Positions 1-8,615 of a DNA stretch of 50,939 nt are shown here, piece after piece. Position numbers and translations under genes: made by a program. Source of the DNA: Peptacetobacter sp. (GTDB taxonomy: Bacteria > Bacillota > Clostridia > Peptostreptococcales > Peptostreptococcaceae); the NCBI RefSeq assembly GCF_029264495.1, contig NZ_JARIBH010000008.1:1-50939 (forward strand), in the 5' to 3' direction. The first letter of the stretch is position 1, and every line of letters starts with the position of its first letter. The notes below the pieces were generated by a model, which saw only the letters and a program-made list of their open reading frames with translations, was not told the DNA's origin and searched no databases.

Positions 1-96
1 GCTGATATTATTGTTACTAAGGAAAATGTAAAAAGTAATTTTGAAGTATTAAATGAAATATTGAGTATTGTAAAAAGCATTTTTTCTTCAAAATAA
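1..96 (+). CDS. C-terminal fragment of an unidentified gene
   Basis: Frame 1 is open from the window edge to a TAA at 94-96 and gives 31 residues ending in VKSIFSSK. A terminator hairpin follows 16 bases later, which supports a real gene end. The piece is too short to place in a family. It converges on the cation transporter gene that lies on the other strand. Confidence 0.55.
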   Translation, partial: ADIIVTKENVKSNFEVLNEILSIVKSIFSSK

Positions 97-112
97 ATAT
101 ATCTGTAATTTA

Positions 113-145
113 AAAGGTGGTATCAAACTAATGATTACCACCTTT
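113..145. terminator. Bidirectional terminator
   Basis: Arms AAAGGTGGTA (113-122) and TACCACCTTT (136-145) form a perfect 10-bp stem with T-rich flanks on both strands. It sits between the partial plus-strand gene and the minus-strand cation transporter, so it can serve both convergent genes. Confidence 0.8.
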
Positions 146-171
146 ATTTGTATCTTTAATTATTTAAACTA

Positions 172-1356
172 TTAAAAATGATTTTTAACATAGTTTTTAT
201 CTACTAATATTACACAATTATAGTATTTGTGATTCTTTTGAACTTGTTCATTCATCCATTTTTTTAAATCTTCCTCTTCAATGTGTGATAAATCGCCATC
301 TACAACAACATCAAATACAAGATTTTTCTTTTCTCCTTTTCCAACAATTCTTAAATCGTGGAATGATTCTATTATTTCACTTCTCTCTATTATCTCTTCT
401 AACTCATTTTTTGTTTTTATAAACTCTTCATCTTCAATAGCTATTGGATCCATATGTATTACAAGATGTATATTTAATTTTTTAGATATCTCTTTTTCTG
501 CATCATCTATTACTTCATGTATTTCCATTATATCTATATTACTAGGCACTTCAGCATGTATTGATGCTATACATTTTCCAACACCATAATTATGTATAAT
601 TAAATCATGTACTCCAGAAATTATATTATATTGTAATAGACTATCTACTATTTCATTTACCATTTCTTCATCTGGTGCTTCTCCTAAAAGAGGGCTTATA
701 GTTTCTTTTATCAATGAAAAACCTGCATATAATATTATTAATGATACAACTATACCTACATATCCATCTAATGGAATAGATGTAAACTTAGCTATTAAGT
801 ATGATAATACTACACAACTAGATGTAAATACATCTCCCATAGCATCTACTGCCACTGCTTTTAGTGCTGCTGAATCTATTTTTTCACCTACATATTTATT
901 AAATTTACCTAGCCACAACTTAACTAATATTGATGCTAGTAATAATACAAATGGTATTAAATTAAATTCAACTCCAATAGGGTTTACTATTCTTTCAAAT
1001 GATGTTTGTACAAATTTTATACCTACAAACATAACCATAAATGCAACTACTAAAGCTGATATATACTCTAATCTCCCATGTCCAAACGGATGCTTCTCAT
1101 CAGCAGGCATACTTGCCAATCTAAAACCTATTATTGTAATTGCTGATGACGCCATATCTGAAAAGTTATTAAACGCATCTGCTGTTATAGCAATACTTCC
1201 ACTTAAAAAACCTATACTGAATTTTAAAATAAATAGTATTAAATTCGCAATTATTCCCACTATTCCGGCTAAAAATCCATATCTATTTCTTACTTTTTCA
1301 TCTTCTATGTTTTCACTATCTTTTATAAATTTTTTTATAATTATCTTTGAAATCAA
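172..1356 (-). CDS. Cation diffusion facilitator, probably manganese exporter
   Basis: A 394-residue CDF transporter, a family of inner-membrane metal/proton antiporters that export divalent metals. About six membrane segments lie between residues 27 and 225, followed by a long cytoplasmic tail with two alpha/beta-type stretches, longer than in the roughly 300-residue family members. Segment 2 carries ADAFNNFSD (N63, D67), segment 5 carries DAMGD (D171, D175), and HPFGHGRLE (89-97) is the family loop. An Asn-Asp-Asp-Asp metal site is the pattern known from Mn-type CDFs such as MntE, whereas zinc types use His/Asp. The start is TTG at 1356, chosen because GAGGAGGG precedes it by about 8 bases. 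The family is certain; the metal is inferred. Confidence 0.9.
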   Translation of the reverse strand: MISKIIIKKFIKDSENIEDEKVRNRYGFLAGIVGIIANLILFILKFSIGFLSGSIAITADAFNNFSDMASSAITIIGFRLASMPADEKHPFGHGRLEYISALVVAFMVMFVGIKFVQTSFERIVNPIGVEFNLIPFVLLLASILVKLWLGKFNKYVGEKIDSAALKAVAVDAMGDVFTSSCVVLSYLIAKFTSIPLDGYVGIVVSLIILYAGFSLIKETISPLLGEAPDEEMVNEIVDSLLQYNIISGVHDLIIHNYGVGKCIASIHAEVPSNIDIMEIHEVIDDAEKEISKKLNIHLVIHMDPIAIEDEEFIKTKNELEEIIERSEIIESFHDLRIVGKGEKKNLVFDVVVDGDLSHIEEEDLKKWMNEQVQKNHKYYNCVILVDKNYVKNHF

Positions 1357-1694
1357 AATTATCCCTCCTCACTTTTGTATACATTATATATAATTATAGA
1401 GTTTTTTTATTATATTTTCAAATATAAAACATATTATATTTTTTAATTGAATATTATTATTTTATAAATCTACATAAAAAAATAAAAAACTGTCCACGCA
1501 GCAGAATGTGATACAGTCTTTTATTTACATAAAATTTATATGGTTAATTTACTTGATTTCTATTTATAAGCAACTTATTTCTGTTATCGTCACTACTATT
1601 CAGATTATACTCTCTATTTTGATAATATGCAATAGTATTATATCTATTTTCTGAAAATTTAAAAATATTTTTAATTTTGTAACTATATCTATTT
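1357..1694. other. Gene-free stretch with MATE terminator
   Basis: These 338 bases hold the leader of the cation transporter gene at the low-coordinate end, with its GAGGAGGG ribosome site near 1364-1371 and a T/A-rich, promoter-like zone. They also hold the terminator of the MATE gene near 1487-1519. Between 1520 and 1694 the minus strand has one open frame of about 56 codons without any plausible start, so no gene is called there. Confidence 0.5.
1487..1519 (-). terminator. Terminator of the MATE gene
   Basis: Read on the minus strand, ACTGT (1517-1513) pairs with ACAGT (1493-1489). The stem extends by an A-T and a G-U pair outside and a CAC/GTG pair inside, and a run of six T follows. It lies about 175 bases after the MATE stop codon. 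Confidence 0.65.
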
Positions 1695-3062
1695 TTATAT
1701 AGTTTCCTTTTCTACTATTAATTTATTATTTTTTTTATAGTGTAAGTATACAGATAACATTAATATTCCTTTTATGCACATACTCATTGTTATGCTCACC
1801 CAAACTCCTGTAAGTCCCATTCCTAATACAGAAGATAGTAGTATTGCCATAGGTATTCTAGCACCTGTAAATATAGTTACTATTATAGAAGATATATATG
1901 TTCTTCCTAATCCTCTCAATATACCACTTACTATTATCTCTAAACATTGGAATATCTCTCCATATCCTAATATTTTTAGATAATTTGCACCTTCTTTTAG
2001 TGCCTCTGGTTCATTTATAAAGAATTTAAATATAAAGTCTGCTCCAAATATAAGTAGTGCCATAGTAATAATTCCCCAAAATATAGCAAATACAATTCCA
2101 ACTTTTGCACCTTTTTCAATTCTTTCTACTTTATTCGCTCCATAATTTTGACCTACAAATGCAGAAACAGAAGATGCCATTCCATCAGCAGTTGTATAAG
2201 ATATAGATTCTATCTGATTTCCTACTTTTTGAACAGCTATTGCAACAGGCCCCCATCTTGCAACTATTACACCTATACACATTGAAAATGCTGTAAACAT
2301 TCCACTTTGAATTGCTACTGGTAAACCTAAAATAAATAATTCTTTATGATATTTGAAATCTAAATTTTTAAAATACCTTATTTTGAAGTAAATTCCTTCT
2401 TTTTTTATTATTTTATATATAAATACAAATGTCGCTATTGCCTGTGCTGATATTGTTGCTATAGCAGCACCTGCTACTCCCATTTTAGGAAATGGCCCTA
2501 CACCAAGTATAAGAATTGGATCTAATAATATATTTGTTAAAAGTCCCATCGTATTTATTAAAAATGGTGTTTTACTATCTCCTAATCCATTAAATATAGC
2601 AGTAAATACAGGATTTATAAAATAAAATATCATCCCAAATCCTACTATTATAAGATACGTACTTCCTTGTCTAGTTACACTTTCAGCTCCAAGTCTAAAT
2701 AATTCTATTAATTGTCTATTAAATACAATCAATACCGTTCCAAATAATATAGCAAGTACTATATTTATTTCTATAGCTGATTTTATATATGACTTTGCTT
2801 CATCTATATTATGATTTCCAACACTTTGAGATACTTTTACTTCTCCTCCAACTCTTGAAATTGCTATAAATGCAAGTGCTAACCATGTATAAAATCCAGC
2901 TGTACCCACTGCTGCAACAGCTTCACTACCAGCTTTTCCTACCCATATCATATCGACAACATTATATCCTATATTTATAAATGATGTCCCCATTATAGGT
3001 AGAGCTAATTTTATTAGCTTTTCAGCTATTCTTCCTTCTGTTAAATCTAATCTCCCTTCCAT
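1695..3062 (-). CDS. MATE family multidrug/sodium antiporter
   Basis: A 455-residue MATE efflux protein, usual length for the family. MATE proteins export cationic drugs or metabolites using a sodium or proton gradient. The N-terminus (EGRIAEKLIKLALPIMGTSF) has the family's first amphipathic stretch and membrane helix. About twelve hydrophobic segments follow, with the repeat marker VSAFVGQNYGA near residue 300, the second-half match of the family's QxxGA motif. The start ATG follows GGAGG by 6-7 bases. It lies 29 bases after the coiled-coil gene and is probably cotranscribed with it. The substrate cannot be read from the sequence. In this window the sodium gradient could come from the V-ATPase encoded at 10-19 kb. 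Confidence 0.92.
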   Translation of the reverse strand: MEGRLDLTEGRIAEKLIKLALPIMGTSFINIGYNVVDMIWVGKAGSEAVAAVGTAGFYTWLALAFIAISRVGGEVKVSQSVGNHNIDEAKSYIKSAIEINIVLAILFGTVLIVFNRQLIELFRLGAESVTRQGSTYLIIVGFGMIFYFINPVFTAIFNGLGDSKTPFLINTMGLLTNILLDPILILGVGPFPKMGVAGAAIATISAQAIATFVFIYKIIKKEGIYFKIRYFKNLDFKYHKELFILGLPVAIQSGMFTAFSMCIGVIVARWGPVAIAVQKVGNQIESISYTTADGMASSVSAFVGQNYGANKVERIEKGAKVGIVFAIFWGIITMALLIFGADFIFKFFINEPEALKEGANYLKILGYGEIFQCLEIIVSGILRGLGRTYISSIIVTIFTGARIPMAILLSSVLGMGLTGVWVSITMSMCIKGILMLSVYLHYKKNNKLIVEKETI

Positions 3063-3091
3063 AAATCCTCCATATTCTAATTTCCCTATTT

Positions 3092-3925
3092 TTATTCTAA
3101 ATTAAAATTATATATTTTTTCTAATAATTCTAATTTATATTTAAGATTATTTTTTAATTTTTGTTCTGTTTTTAATTCTTCCTTTAATATATTTTTTTGC
3201 TTCTCAACTTTTACTATATCAAAAACTATTTCTTCCATTTCAAATATTCTTTCTTTCTTTTCAAATCCAGCTTGCATTATTTCATCTGATATGGCTTTTT
3301 TTAATCTTTCTATTTCATTTATCATATCTTTTTCAGATAAACTTTCTTCTTTTTTTACTGATGAATCTATTATATTTTCAAGCATTCTCATTTTACCGTA
3401 GTTATTATCTATAAATGAATCTAATGCTTTTTCTAGCATCATTACAGATTTTTCATCTGAATTTTTCGATAAAACTGGATGTAATTTCATAACTAAAAGT
3501 CTTAAACTATCCCTCATTCTATCTTGTTCTCTATCGGTTAATCTTTCTCTTTTTAAATAATCATTAGCTTTTTTTATCCGATTCTTTTTATCCTCTATAA
3601 TTTCATTAAATGCTAATTCTTCAGAGTGTACTATTTCTTTTATTTTTTCTTCATCTATCTCTTTTTCATTTTTCATATATTCATTTGCTAAATCTATTTT
3701 TCTATTAATTACTCTAATTTCTGCTTCATTTTCTAATATTGCTAATTCATACATTCCAAAATGAGATTGATATGTAGATTTTATAATAACCTCTTTTTTT
3801 ATTATATTTTCAGCTCTATCTATTACAATATCTGCAAAATCTTCTTTCAATGAATTATATTCTTTTTTTAAATTTATTCTCCTATCTATATTTAAAATAT
3901 TCATTTCTATAATTACTATTGTCAA
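3092..3925 (-). CDS. Coiled-coil protein with degenerate J-like segment
   Basis: A 277-residue, charged (Lys/Glu-rich), helical protein without signal peptide or membrane segment, so probably cytoplasmic. Residues 60-130 and 190-270 have coiled-coil character. In the middle (about 138-185) the stretch RDSLRLLVMKLHPVLSKNSD, followed by an LEKALDSFIDNNYGKMRML-like helix, resembles a J domain. The HPD motif that activates DnaK reads HPV here, so the DnaK-stimulating activity is probably lost. The first possible start is TTG at 3925; ATG at 3904 is an alternative, and neither has a clear ribosome site. It lies just upstream of the MATE gene. No function is assigned. Confidence 0.75.
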   Translation of the reverse strand: MTIVIIEMNILNIDRRINLKKEYNSLKEDFADIVIDRAENIIKKEVIIKSTYQSHFGMYELAILENEAEIRVINRKIDLANEYMKNEKEIDEEKIKEIVHSEELAFNEIIEDKKNRIKKANDYLKRERLTDREQDRMRDSLRLLVMKLHPVLSKNSDEKSVMMLEKALDSFIDNNYGKMRMLENIIDSSVKKEESLSEKDMINEIERLKKAISDEIMQAGFEKKERIFEMEEIVFDIVKVEKQKNILKEELKTEQKLKNNLKYKLELLEKIYNFNLE

Positions 3926-4191
3926 AAATCTATAAAATAATATTTGTAAGTTTTTTTGTTTATTTCTGTATCTTATTTTATAATTTTATAATATTTTAGT
4001 TTTGACATACTCCTTTCTTTATTCTGAAATTGATAATCTATAGTATACACATATATTTTCACATTAATATAATAGAACAAATAAAGAATAAAATAAATAC
4101 TTAAGATAAAAAATAAATAAGTTTAATTTATATTTAAGATATTATTTTTTTGATTTTTATGGTAACATTTCTTTAGAGATAATTAATTAGG

Positions 4192-4992
4192 GTGGTGATT
4201 TTTATTAGTACTAATGAAAAATTTGTAAAAAAATATTTCTTTTTTGATATAGATGGAACTCTTTCTACTGGATTTCCAGAACCATATGTTCCTGAATCAA
4301 CAAAAAGAGCTTTAAAAAAACTTGAAGAAAACGGACATTTTTTATCTATTGCTACTGGAAGAAGTCATGCTAAAGCTGTTGAGCTATTAGATGAACTTGG
4401 GTTTAAAAACATGGTCAGTGATGGTGGCAATGGTATAACAATAGATAAGAAACTTTTAGGGATAAAACCTCTTGATAAAGAAAATTGTATCGCTTTATTG
4501 GAAGAACTAGAAGAAAAAGGAATACCTTGGGGAATATCTATGGAAAATTCTCCAATAAGATATACTAAGGATAATAGTTTTGTAGAATATACTAATGATG
4601 TCTATATGAAAAATATTGTAGATCCAAATCTAGACTTTCATAATATAGACACTTTTTATAAACTTTATGTAGCTTGTAAACCTGAATTAGATGATACTTT
4701 AGAAGGATTAAAAAATCTTCCTTTTGTCAGATTCCACGATGCATATTTATTTGTTGAACCTGATGATAAATCTGTTGGTATAAAAGCTGTTATGGATCAT
4801 TTTAAAGCTCCTTATAAAGATGTTGTTGTATTTGGCGATCAAAAAAATGATTTAAAAATGTTCAGAGATGAGTGGACATCTATAGCTATGGGAAATGCAA
4901 TTGATGCTTTAAAAGAAAAAGCAGACTTTGTAACTAAATCAGCCGATGATGATGGTATAGAATTTGCTTGTGAGCATTTTGGTTGGATTTAA
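4192..4992 (+). CDS. Cof-type HAD-IIB sugar-phosphate phosphatase
   Basis: A Cof-like haloacid dehalogenase hydrolase of about 260 residues. Such enzymes remove phosphate from sugar phosphates or cofactors in the cytoplasm. Motif I is FDIDGTL (D19 nucleophile, D21), motif II is the IATGRS strand, and motif IV is FGDQKND (D216, D220) binding magnesium; the C2 cap lies between them. The start is uncertain. GTG at 4192 and GTG at 4195 lie inside a ribosome-site-like GGTGGTGAT (4191-4199). Initiation may instead be at the in-frame ATT at 4204, because the conserved part begins only at KKYFFFDIDGT. It stands alone between a divergent and a convergent neighbour. Confidence 0.92.
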   Translation: MVIFISTNEKFVKKYFFFDIDGTLSTGFPEPYVPESTKRALKKLEENGHFLSIATGRSHAKAVELLDELGFKNMVSDGGNGITIDKKLLGIKPLDKENCIALLEELEEKGIPWGISMENSPIRYTKDNSFVEYTNDVYMKNIVDPNLDFHNIDTFYKLYVACKPELDDTLEGLKNLPFVRFHDAYLFVEPDDKSVGIKAVMDHFKAPYKDVVVFGDQKNDLKMFRDEWTSIAMGNAIDALKEKADFVTKSADDDGIEFACEHFGWI

Positions 4993-5064
4993 TTTTAGAT
5001 AACAAGTTTTAAAATTTATATTATTTTAATATACAAATTTATATTATTTTAATTATAAATAAAT

Positions 5065-5094
5065 AAACCATATTATTTCAAAATAATATGGTTT
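5065..5094. terminator. Bidirectional terminator
   Basis: AAACCATATTATTT (5065-5078) and AAATAATATGGTTT (5081-5094) are perfect inverted repeats with T-rich tails on both strands. The hairpin sits between the convergent HAD phosphatase and Asp/Glu racemase-like genes. Confidence 0.85.
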
Positions 5095-5120
5095 ATTTTT
5101 ATTTTCTAAGTTATTATCAC

Positions 5121-5771
5121 TTATTTAATTTTCATAAGTAAATTGTACATCATTTCCGATGGGTCTATTATATTTAAATTTGTATAATTTTTGATTTCAT
5201 TTGAAAAATATGAAAAATGTGTGCATCCTAATATTATAGATTCAACATTATTTTTTTCAAAAAATTTTAATGCTATATCTAAAGAGTTATCTATTATTAT
5301 TTTATTTGCTTCCTTTTTAGATTCTACATCTAATACTATAGGTAACATACCTATTCCAATTACATTACAATTATTATTGTTTTCTATTATAGTTTTTTCT
5401 ATTCCAGAAAGTCCTTTATTATTTGCTGCAAGCACACCTATATTATTGTAATTATTGGCAATTATTTCATATGCATTCATTGGTGTTATTATAGATATAT
5501 TTTCTTCTTTTGAAATTTTTTTCATATCAACTGCTGAGCTTAAAGAATTACAATATACAAGGATCTTTTTGATTCCTTTTGATTTAATCTTTGATACTAT
5601 CTTTTTTATTTCATTTTCTTTGATTTCGTCTTTGAGATGTTGAAATTTTGTCTGCTCTATAGGATTTTCCGATACTGGATATAACTCTACTTCAAGTCCT
5701 TTTTTTTCTAAAAATTCCCCTCCCATTTTTGTATCAACTAAAGTCCCTGCTATAACAGCTATTTTTTCCAT
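5121..5771 (-). CDS. Aspartate/glutamate racemase family protein
   Basis: A 216-residue member of the Asp/Glu racemase superfamily, which interconverts amino acid enantiomers by two-cysteine acid-base chemistry. Both cysteines are present: C74 in YCNSLSS and C183 in LGCTHF. It is about 50 residues shorter than MurI, and the N-terminal Asp-Ser-Gly signature of glutamate racemase is replaced by AGTLVDT. This suggests a paralogue rather than the cell-wall enzyme. It lies 14 bases after YaaA in the same direction, so the two are probably cotranscribed. The start ATG follows AAAGAGTGAT. The substrate is unknown, and hydantoin racemase-like or maleate isomerase-like roles are possible. Confidence 0.82.
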   Translation of the reverse strand: MEKIAVIAGTLVDTKMGGEFLEKKGLEVELYPVSENPIEQTKFQHLKDEIKENEIKKIVSKIKSKGIKKILVYCNSLSSAVDMKKISKEENISIITPMNAYEIIANNYNNIGVLAANNKGLSGIEKTIIENNNNCNVIGIGMLPIVLDVESKKEANKIIIDNSLDIALKFFEKNNVESIILGCTHFSYFSNEIKNYTNLNIIDPSEMMYNLLMKIK

Positions 5772-5785
5772 ATAATCACTCTTTT

Positions 5786-6589
5786 CTAATATACTTTTTT
5801 TATAAAAACAATCTCTTTATCTGTAGAATATTTTTCTGAATAAGCAAAGTCATCTTCTTTAAATTTTTTTATACTTTCTAAATCATCTATTTTATTTTCA
5901 GCAATATATTTAACCATTTTCCCTCTAGCTTTTTTAGAAGCTGTAGATTCTACCTTTAATTTTTCTCCTTTTTCAACTTTAAACGTACAGTTTATAAGTT
6001 TTATTTTAGATTCTTTAGAGTTAAAAGTTTTTTCAACTGTTTTACTATATTCTTTTGATGCTAAATTTAATACTATACCTTCATTATTTAAATCATTTGA
6101 TATTTCTTCTGCTATACTTGTATTCCAAAAAGTATACAGATTATTTTTTTCATAAATTTTTACTTTTGTCTGCATTTCTAATCTATATTCGTCTATTATA
6201 TCAAATGGTCTTAATATTCCATAAAATCCACTTATTATTCTTAAGTGCTCATTTAAAAATAATAGTCCTTCTTTTGATATATCCTCTGGTGAAATATTTT
6301 TATATTGTATTCCATCATATGCAAATATAGATGGTATTTTATCTTTAATAACAACACTATCTTTTTTAATAGGTTTCATTTTTTGAAATCTAGCATAATT
6401 TAATTGTGCTAAATCTTCTTTTATTTTCATAATATCTTGAATTTCTTCTGTTATATATTCTTTCATATGACTTAATATTTTATTTGATTTTTCATAAAGC
6501 TTTGGATTTGTAAGTTCACTTTTATCAATTTTTTCTTTCCAAATATTAGGCTTTCTCATATTTTTTGCCGGAGATATTATTGTTATCAT
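5786..6589 (-). CDS. yaaA: YaaA (DUF328) peroxide-stress protein
   Basis: About 267 residues, full length for the YaaA/DUF328 family. In Escherichia coli YaaA limits intracellular free iron under hydrogen peroxide and binds DNA. Recognisable blocks in order are the N-terminal IISPAK, IFAYDGIQYK, SGFYGILRPFDIIDEYRLEM, NLASKEYSK and STASKKARGKM near the C-terminus. A GTG nine bases upstream (6598) is part of the ribosome site GGAAAGGTGA. The ATG at 6589 is therefore the better start, which also begins at the conserved MITIISPAK. It is followed closely by the racemase-like gene and preceded at 62 bases by a methyltransferase gene. Confidence 0.93.
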   Translation of the reverse strand: MITIISPAKNMRKPNIWKEKIDKSELTNPKLYEKSNKILSHMKEYITEEIQDIMKIKEDLAQLNYARFQKMKPIKKDSVVIKDKIPSIFAYDGIQYKNISPEDISKEGLLFLNEHLRIISGFYGILRPFDIIDEYRLEMQTKVKIYEKNNLYTFWNTSIAEEISNDLNNEGIVLNLASKEYSKTVEKTFNSKESKIKLINCTFKVEKGEKLKVESTASKKARGKMVKYIAENKIDDLESIKKFKEDDFAYSEKYSTDKEIVFIKKVY

Positions 6590-6651
6590 TATTTTCACCT
6601 TTCCTATTTAGAACTAAATATATTTTTTATAAAATTTTCTATGTTTTATTT

Positions 6652-7821
6652 TTATATAAGATTATCTTCTTTTAAAAGTCTGTATAATGTTTGATCAAAA
6701 TTAAATTCTTTCATTAGATTGTCTACTTCATTTAATGATTTTTCTTTCTTTTCTTTTGATACATTTGTTTTTACTGCTCTTATTAATATATTTTTGGGCG
6801 AGTGAGCAATATCTATAAATTCTAGTAAATTTGTCTTATATCCCAAAGATTCTAATAAGTTTGCTCTTATTGAATCTGTCATAAGGGCTGCTATTCTTTC
6901 TTGTATTATTCCATAATTTGTAAGTATTGATAAATTCTCTGACTTCATTTGCTCATTTAATTCATGTTGACAACAAGGAACAGAGAAAATCATTTTGGTA
7001 TTCCATTTTATTGCATTATATAAAGCATAATCTGTTGCTGTATCGCATGCATGTAAAGTTATAACCATATCTACTTTGTTATTATATTTGTATCCATTTA
7101 TATCTCCTAATTCAAAGTGAAGATTTTCATAATTATATCTTTTTGCTATCTCATTACATTTTTTTATAACATCTTCCTTTAAATCTAAGCCTATCATTTT
7201 GACATTTATCTTTTTAATTTCTACAAAGTAATAATAAAGTACAAATGTTAAATATGATTTACCACAACCAAAGTCTAGTATTGTAAGCTCTTTATATTCA
7301 TTTTTTCTTATTTCATGGTCTATTAATTCTATAAACTTATTTATTTGTTTATATTTATCGTATTTTGATTTTACAACTTTACCTTCTTTTGTGAATACTC
7401 CTAAATCAATTAATGCTGGTACATTCATACCTTCTTTTATTATATATTCTTTTTCTTTATTGTGTGTTTTTACTTGTTTTGCCATTATAGATTTTTTTGC
7501 ATTTTTTCTTCCAAAAAATACCTTACCTTTTTTAGAAATTTTTATATTAAAGACTGCATCTTCCGACCATGCATCTAGTTGTTTAAAATCTTCTTTTAAA
7601 AATTCTATTATATGATTTTCTAACTCTTCTTTTTCTATATTTTCATGAAATACTTGTTTATCTGTAAATTTTTCAATTTGATAAAATTCTCTATCTTTTA
7701 TTTCTTTTAAATTTATATTTATTTTTTTATAGTCTATTTCTTTATTTTTTCTATTACTTATAACTATCTTATATGGATTAGATTTTGATATTTCATCTAT
7801 TGATTTTTTTAATTCTTCCAT
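6652..7821 (-). CDS. Class I SAM-dependent methyltransferase (METTL25-like)
   Basis: 389 residues. An N-terminal region of about 130 residues without clear family is followed by a Rossmann methyltransferase fold. Motif I is DFGCGKSYLTF, motif II is GLDLKED, and the later ITLHACDTATDYAL and FSVPCCQHELN blocks match the Methyltransf_32/METTL25 type, seen in proteins acting on RNA or protein. The substrate is not known. The start ATG follows AAAGGAG by 8 bases. It is first in a probable operon with yaaA and the racemase-like gene. The family call is firm; the target is open. Confidence 0.85.
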   Translation of the reverse strand: MEELKKSIDEISKSNPYKIVISNRKNKEIDYKKININLKEIKDREFYQIEKFTDKQVFHENIEKEELENHIIEFLKEDFKQLDAWSEDAVFNIKISKKGKVFFGRKNAKKSIMAKQVKTHNKEKEYIIKEGMNVPALIDLGVFTKEGKVVKSKYDKYKQINKFIELIDHEIRKNEYKELTILDFGCGKSYLTFVLYYYFVEIKKINVKMIGLDLKEDVIKKCNEIAKRYNYENLHFELGDINGYKYNNKVDMVITLHACDTATDYALYNAIKWNTKMIFSVPCCQHELNEQMKSENLSILTNYGIIQERIAALMTDSIRANLLESLGYKTNLLEFIDIAHSPKNILIRAVKTNVSKEKKEKSLNEVDNLMKEFNFDQTLYRLLKEDNLI

Positions 7822-7959
7822 ATTTATACTCCTTTTTCAATTATTTTATTAAATATATATTTTAAATATATATTTTTTATTTACTTCACTTCATTTTTAT
7901 TTTATTTTTATATTAAAAATATCTTGTTATATATTTAAATTTCATATTTTTTATATATT

Positions 7960-8562
7960 TTAATTTCTATCATCTATAACTTGAAATAATAATACTTTTA
8001 AATCTTCTGTTTGTGAAGAATGATGATTTTTTATTAAATCCAATAAATTTTTATTTTTTATATGATTTTTTAACATATTTTCACTATATTCACTATGTCT
8101 ATAGTAGCATTGTATCTTTTTATTTTTTGATTTTTTTAGTTTACCAGATGTAATTTTATTTAATATTACTATTATGGATTTTTCTATTATATTAATTCTT
8201 TTTTTAGATTTTCCTACATCATGCAACAATCCTGCTTTTATAAATAAATTTTCATTTTCTATAATAAAATTATTTATATATTCTTCACCATCTTTAGATA
8301 TTATTTTTTTTAAATTTTCTGTAGTTTGGTTTTTTTCAACTAATAAATCTTTTGTTGGACTATATTTATTTAATTTTATTTCCTCAGAAATTTTTTTAAA
8401 TTCTCTAGATACTCTAACACTATGCTTCTTTTCTGAATTTGAAATTTTCATAAATAGATAATATTCAAAACCATCCAATAAGTTTTGAGCATATTTTTCG
8501 TCTTCTTCAGTAAATTTATCTGTTAGATTAACATAAAATTGTTTTACTCTTTTAGGAATCAT
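7960..8562 (-). CDS. HD-domain phosphohydrolase
   Basis: A 200-residue protein with an HD fold: H47 in KKHSVRVS, the LLHDVGK doublet (H114, D115), then RHSEYSENML and IKNHHSSQ with further histidines. This is the usual order for metal-dependent phosphohydrolases of the HDIG type, which act on nucleotides or signalling nucleotides in the cytoplasm. No partner domain (GGDEF, RelA, tRNA nucleotidyltransferase) is fused. It starts at ATG with weak ribosome-site pairing (AAGGAAGG about 12 bases upstream). It lies 53 bases after the DUF389 gene. The substrate is unknown. Confidence 0.82.
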   Translation of the reverse strand: MIPKRVKQFYVNLTDKFTEEDEKYAQNLLDGFEYYLFMKISNSEKKHSVRVSREFKKISEEIKLNKYSPTKDLLVEKNQTTENLKKIISKDGEEYINNFIIENENLFIKAGLLHDVGKSKKRINIIEKSIIVILNKITSGKLKKSKNKKIQCYYRHSEYSENMLKNHIKNKNLLDLIKNHHSSQTEDLKVLLFQVIDDRN

Positions 8563-8615
8563 ATTTTTAGATTAAACCTTCCTTTTTATTAATTATATAA
8601 TATATAATTTTACTG

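Noticed and set aside
1520..1694. Open minus-strand frame of about 56 codons after the MATE gene
   Set aside because: It has no ATG, GTG or TTG at a sensible place and no ribosome site; the composition looks like intergenic AT-rich DNA.
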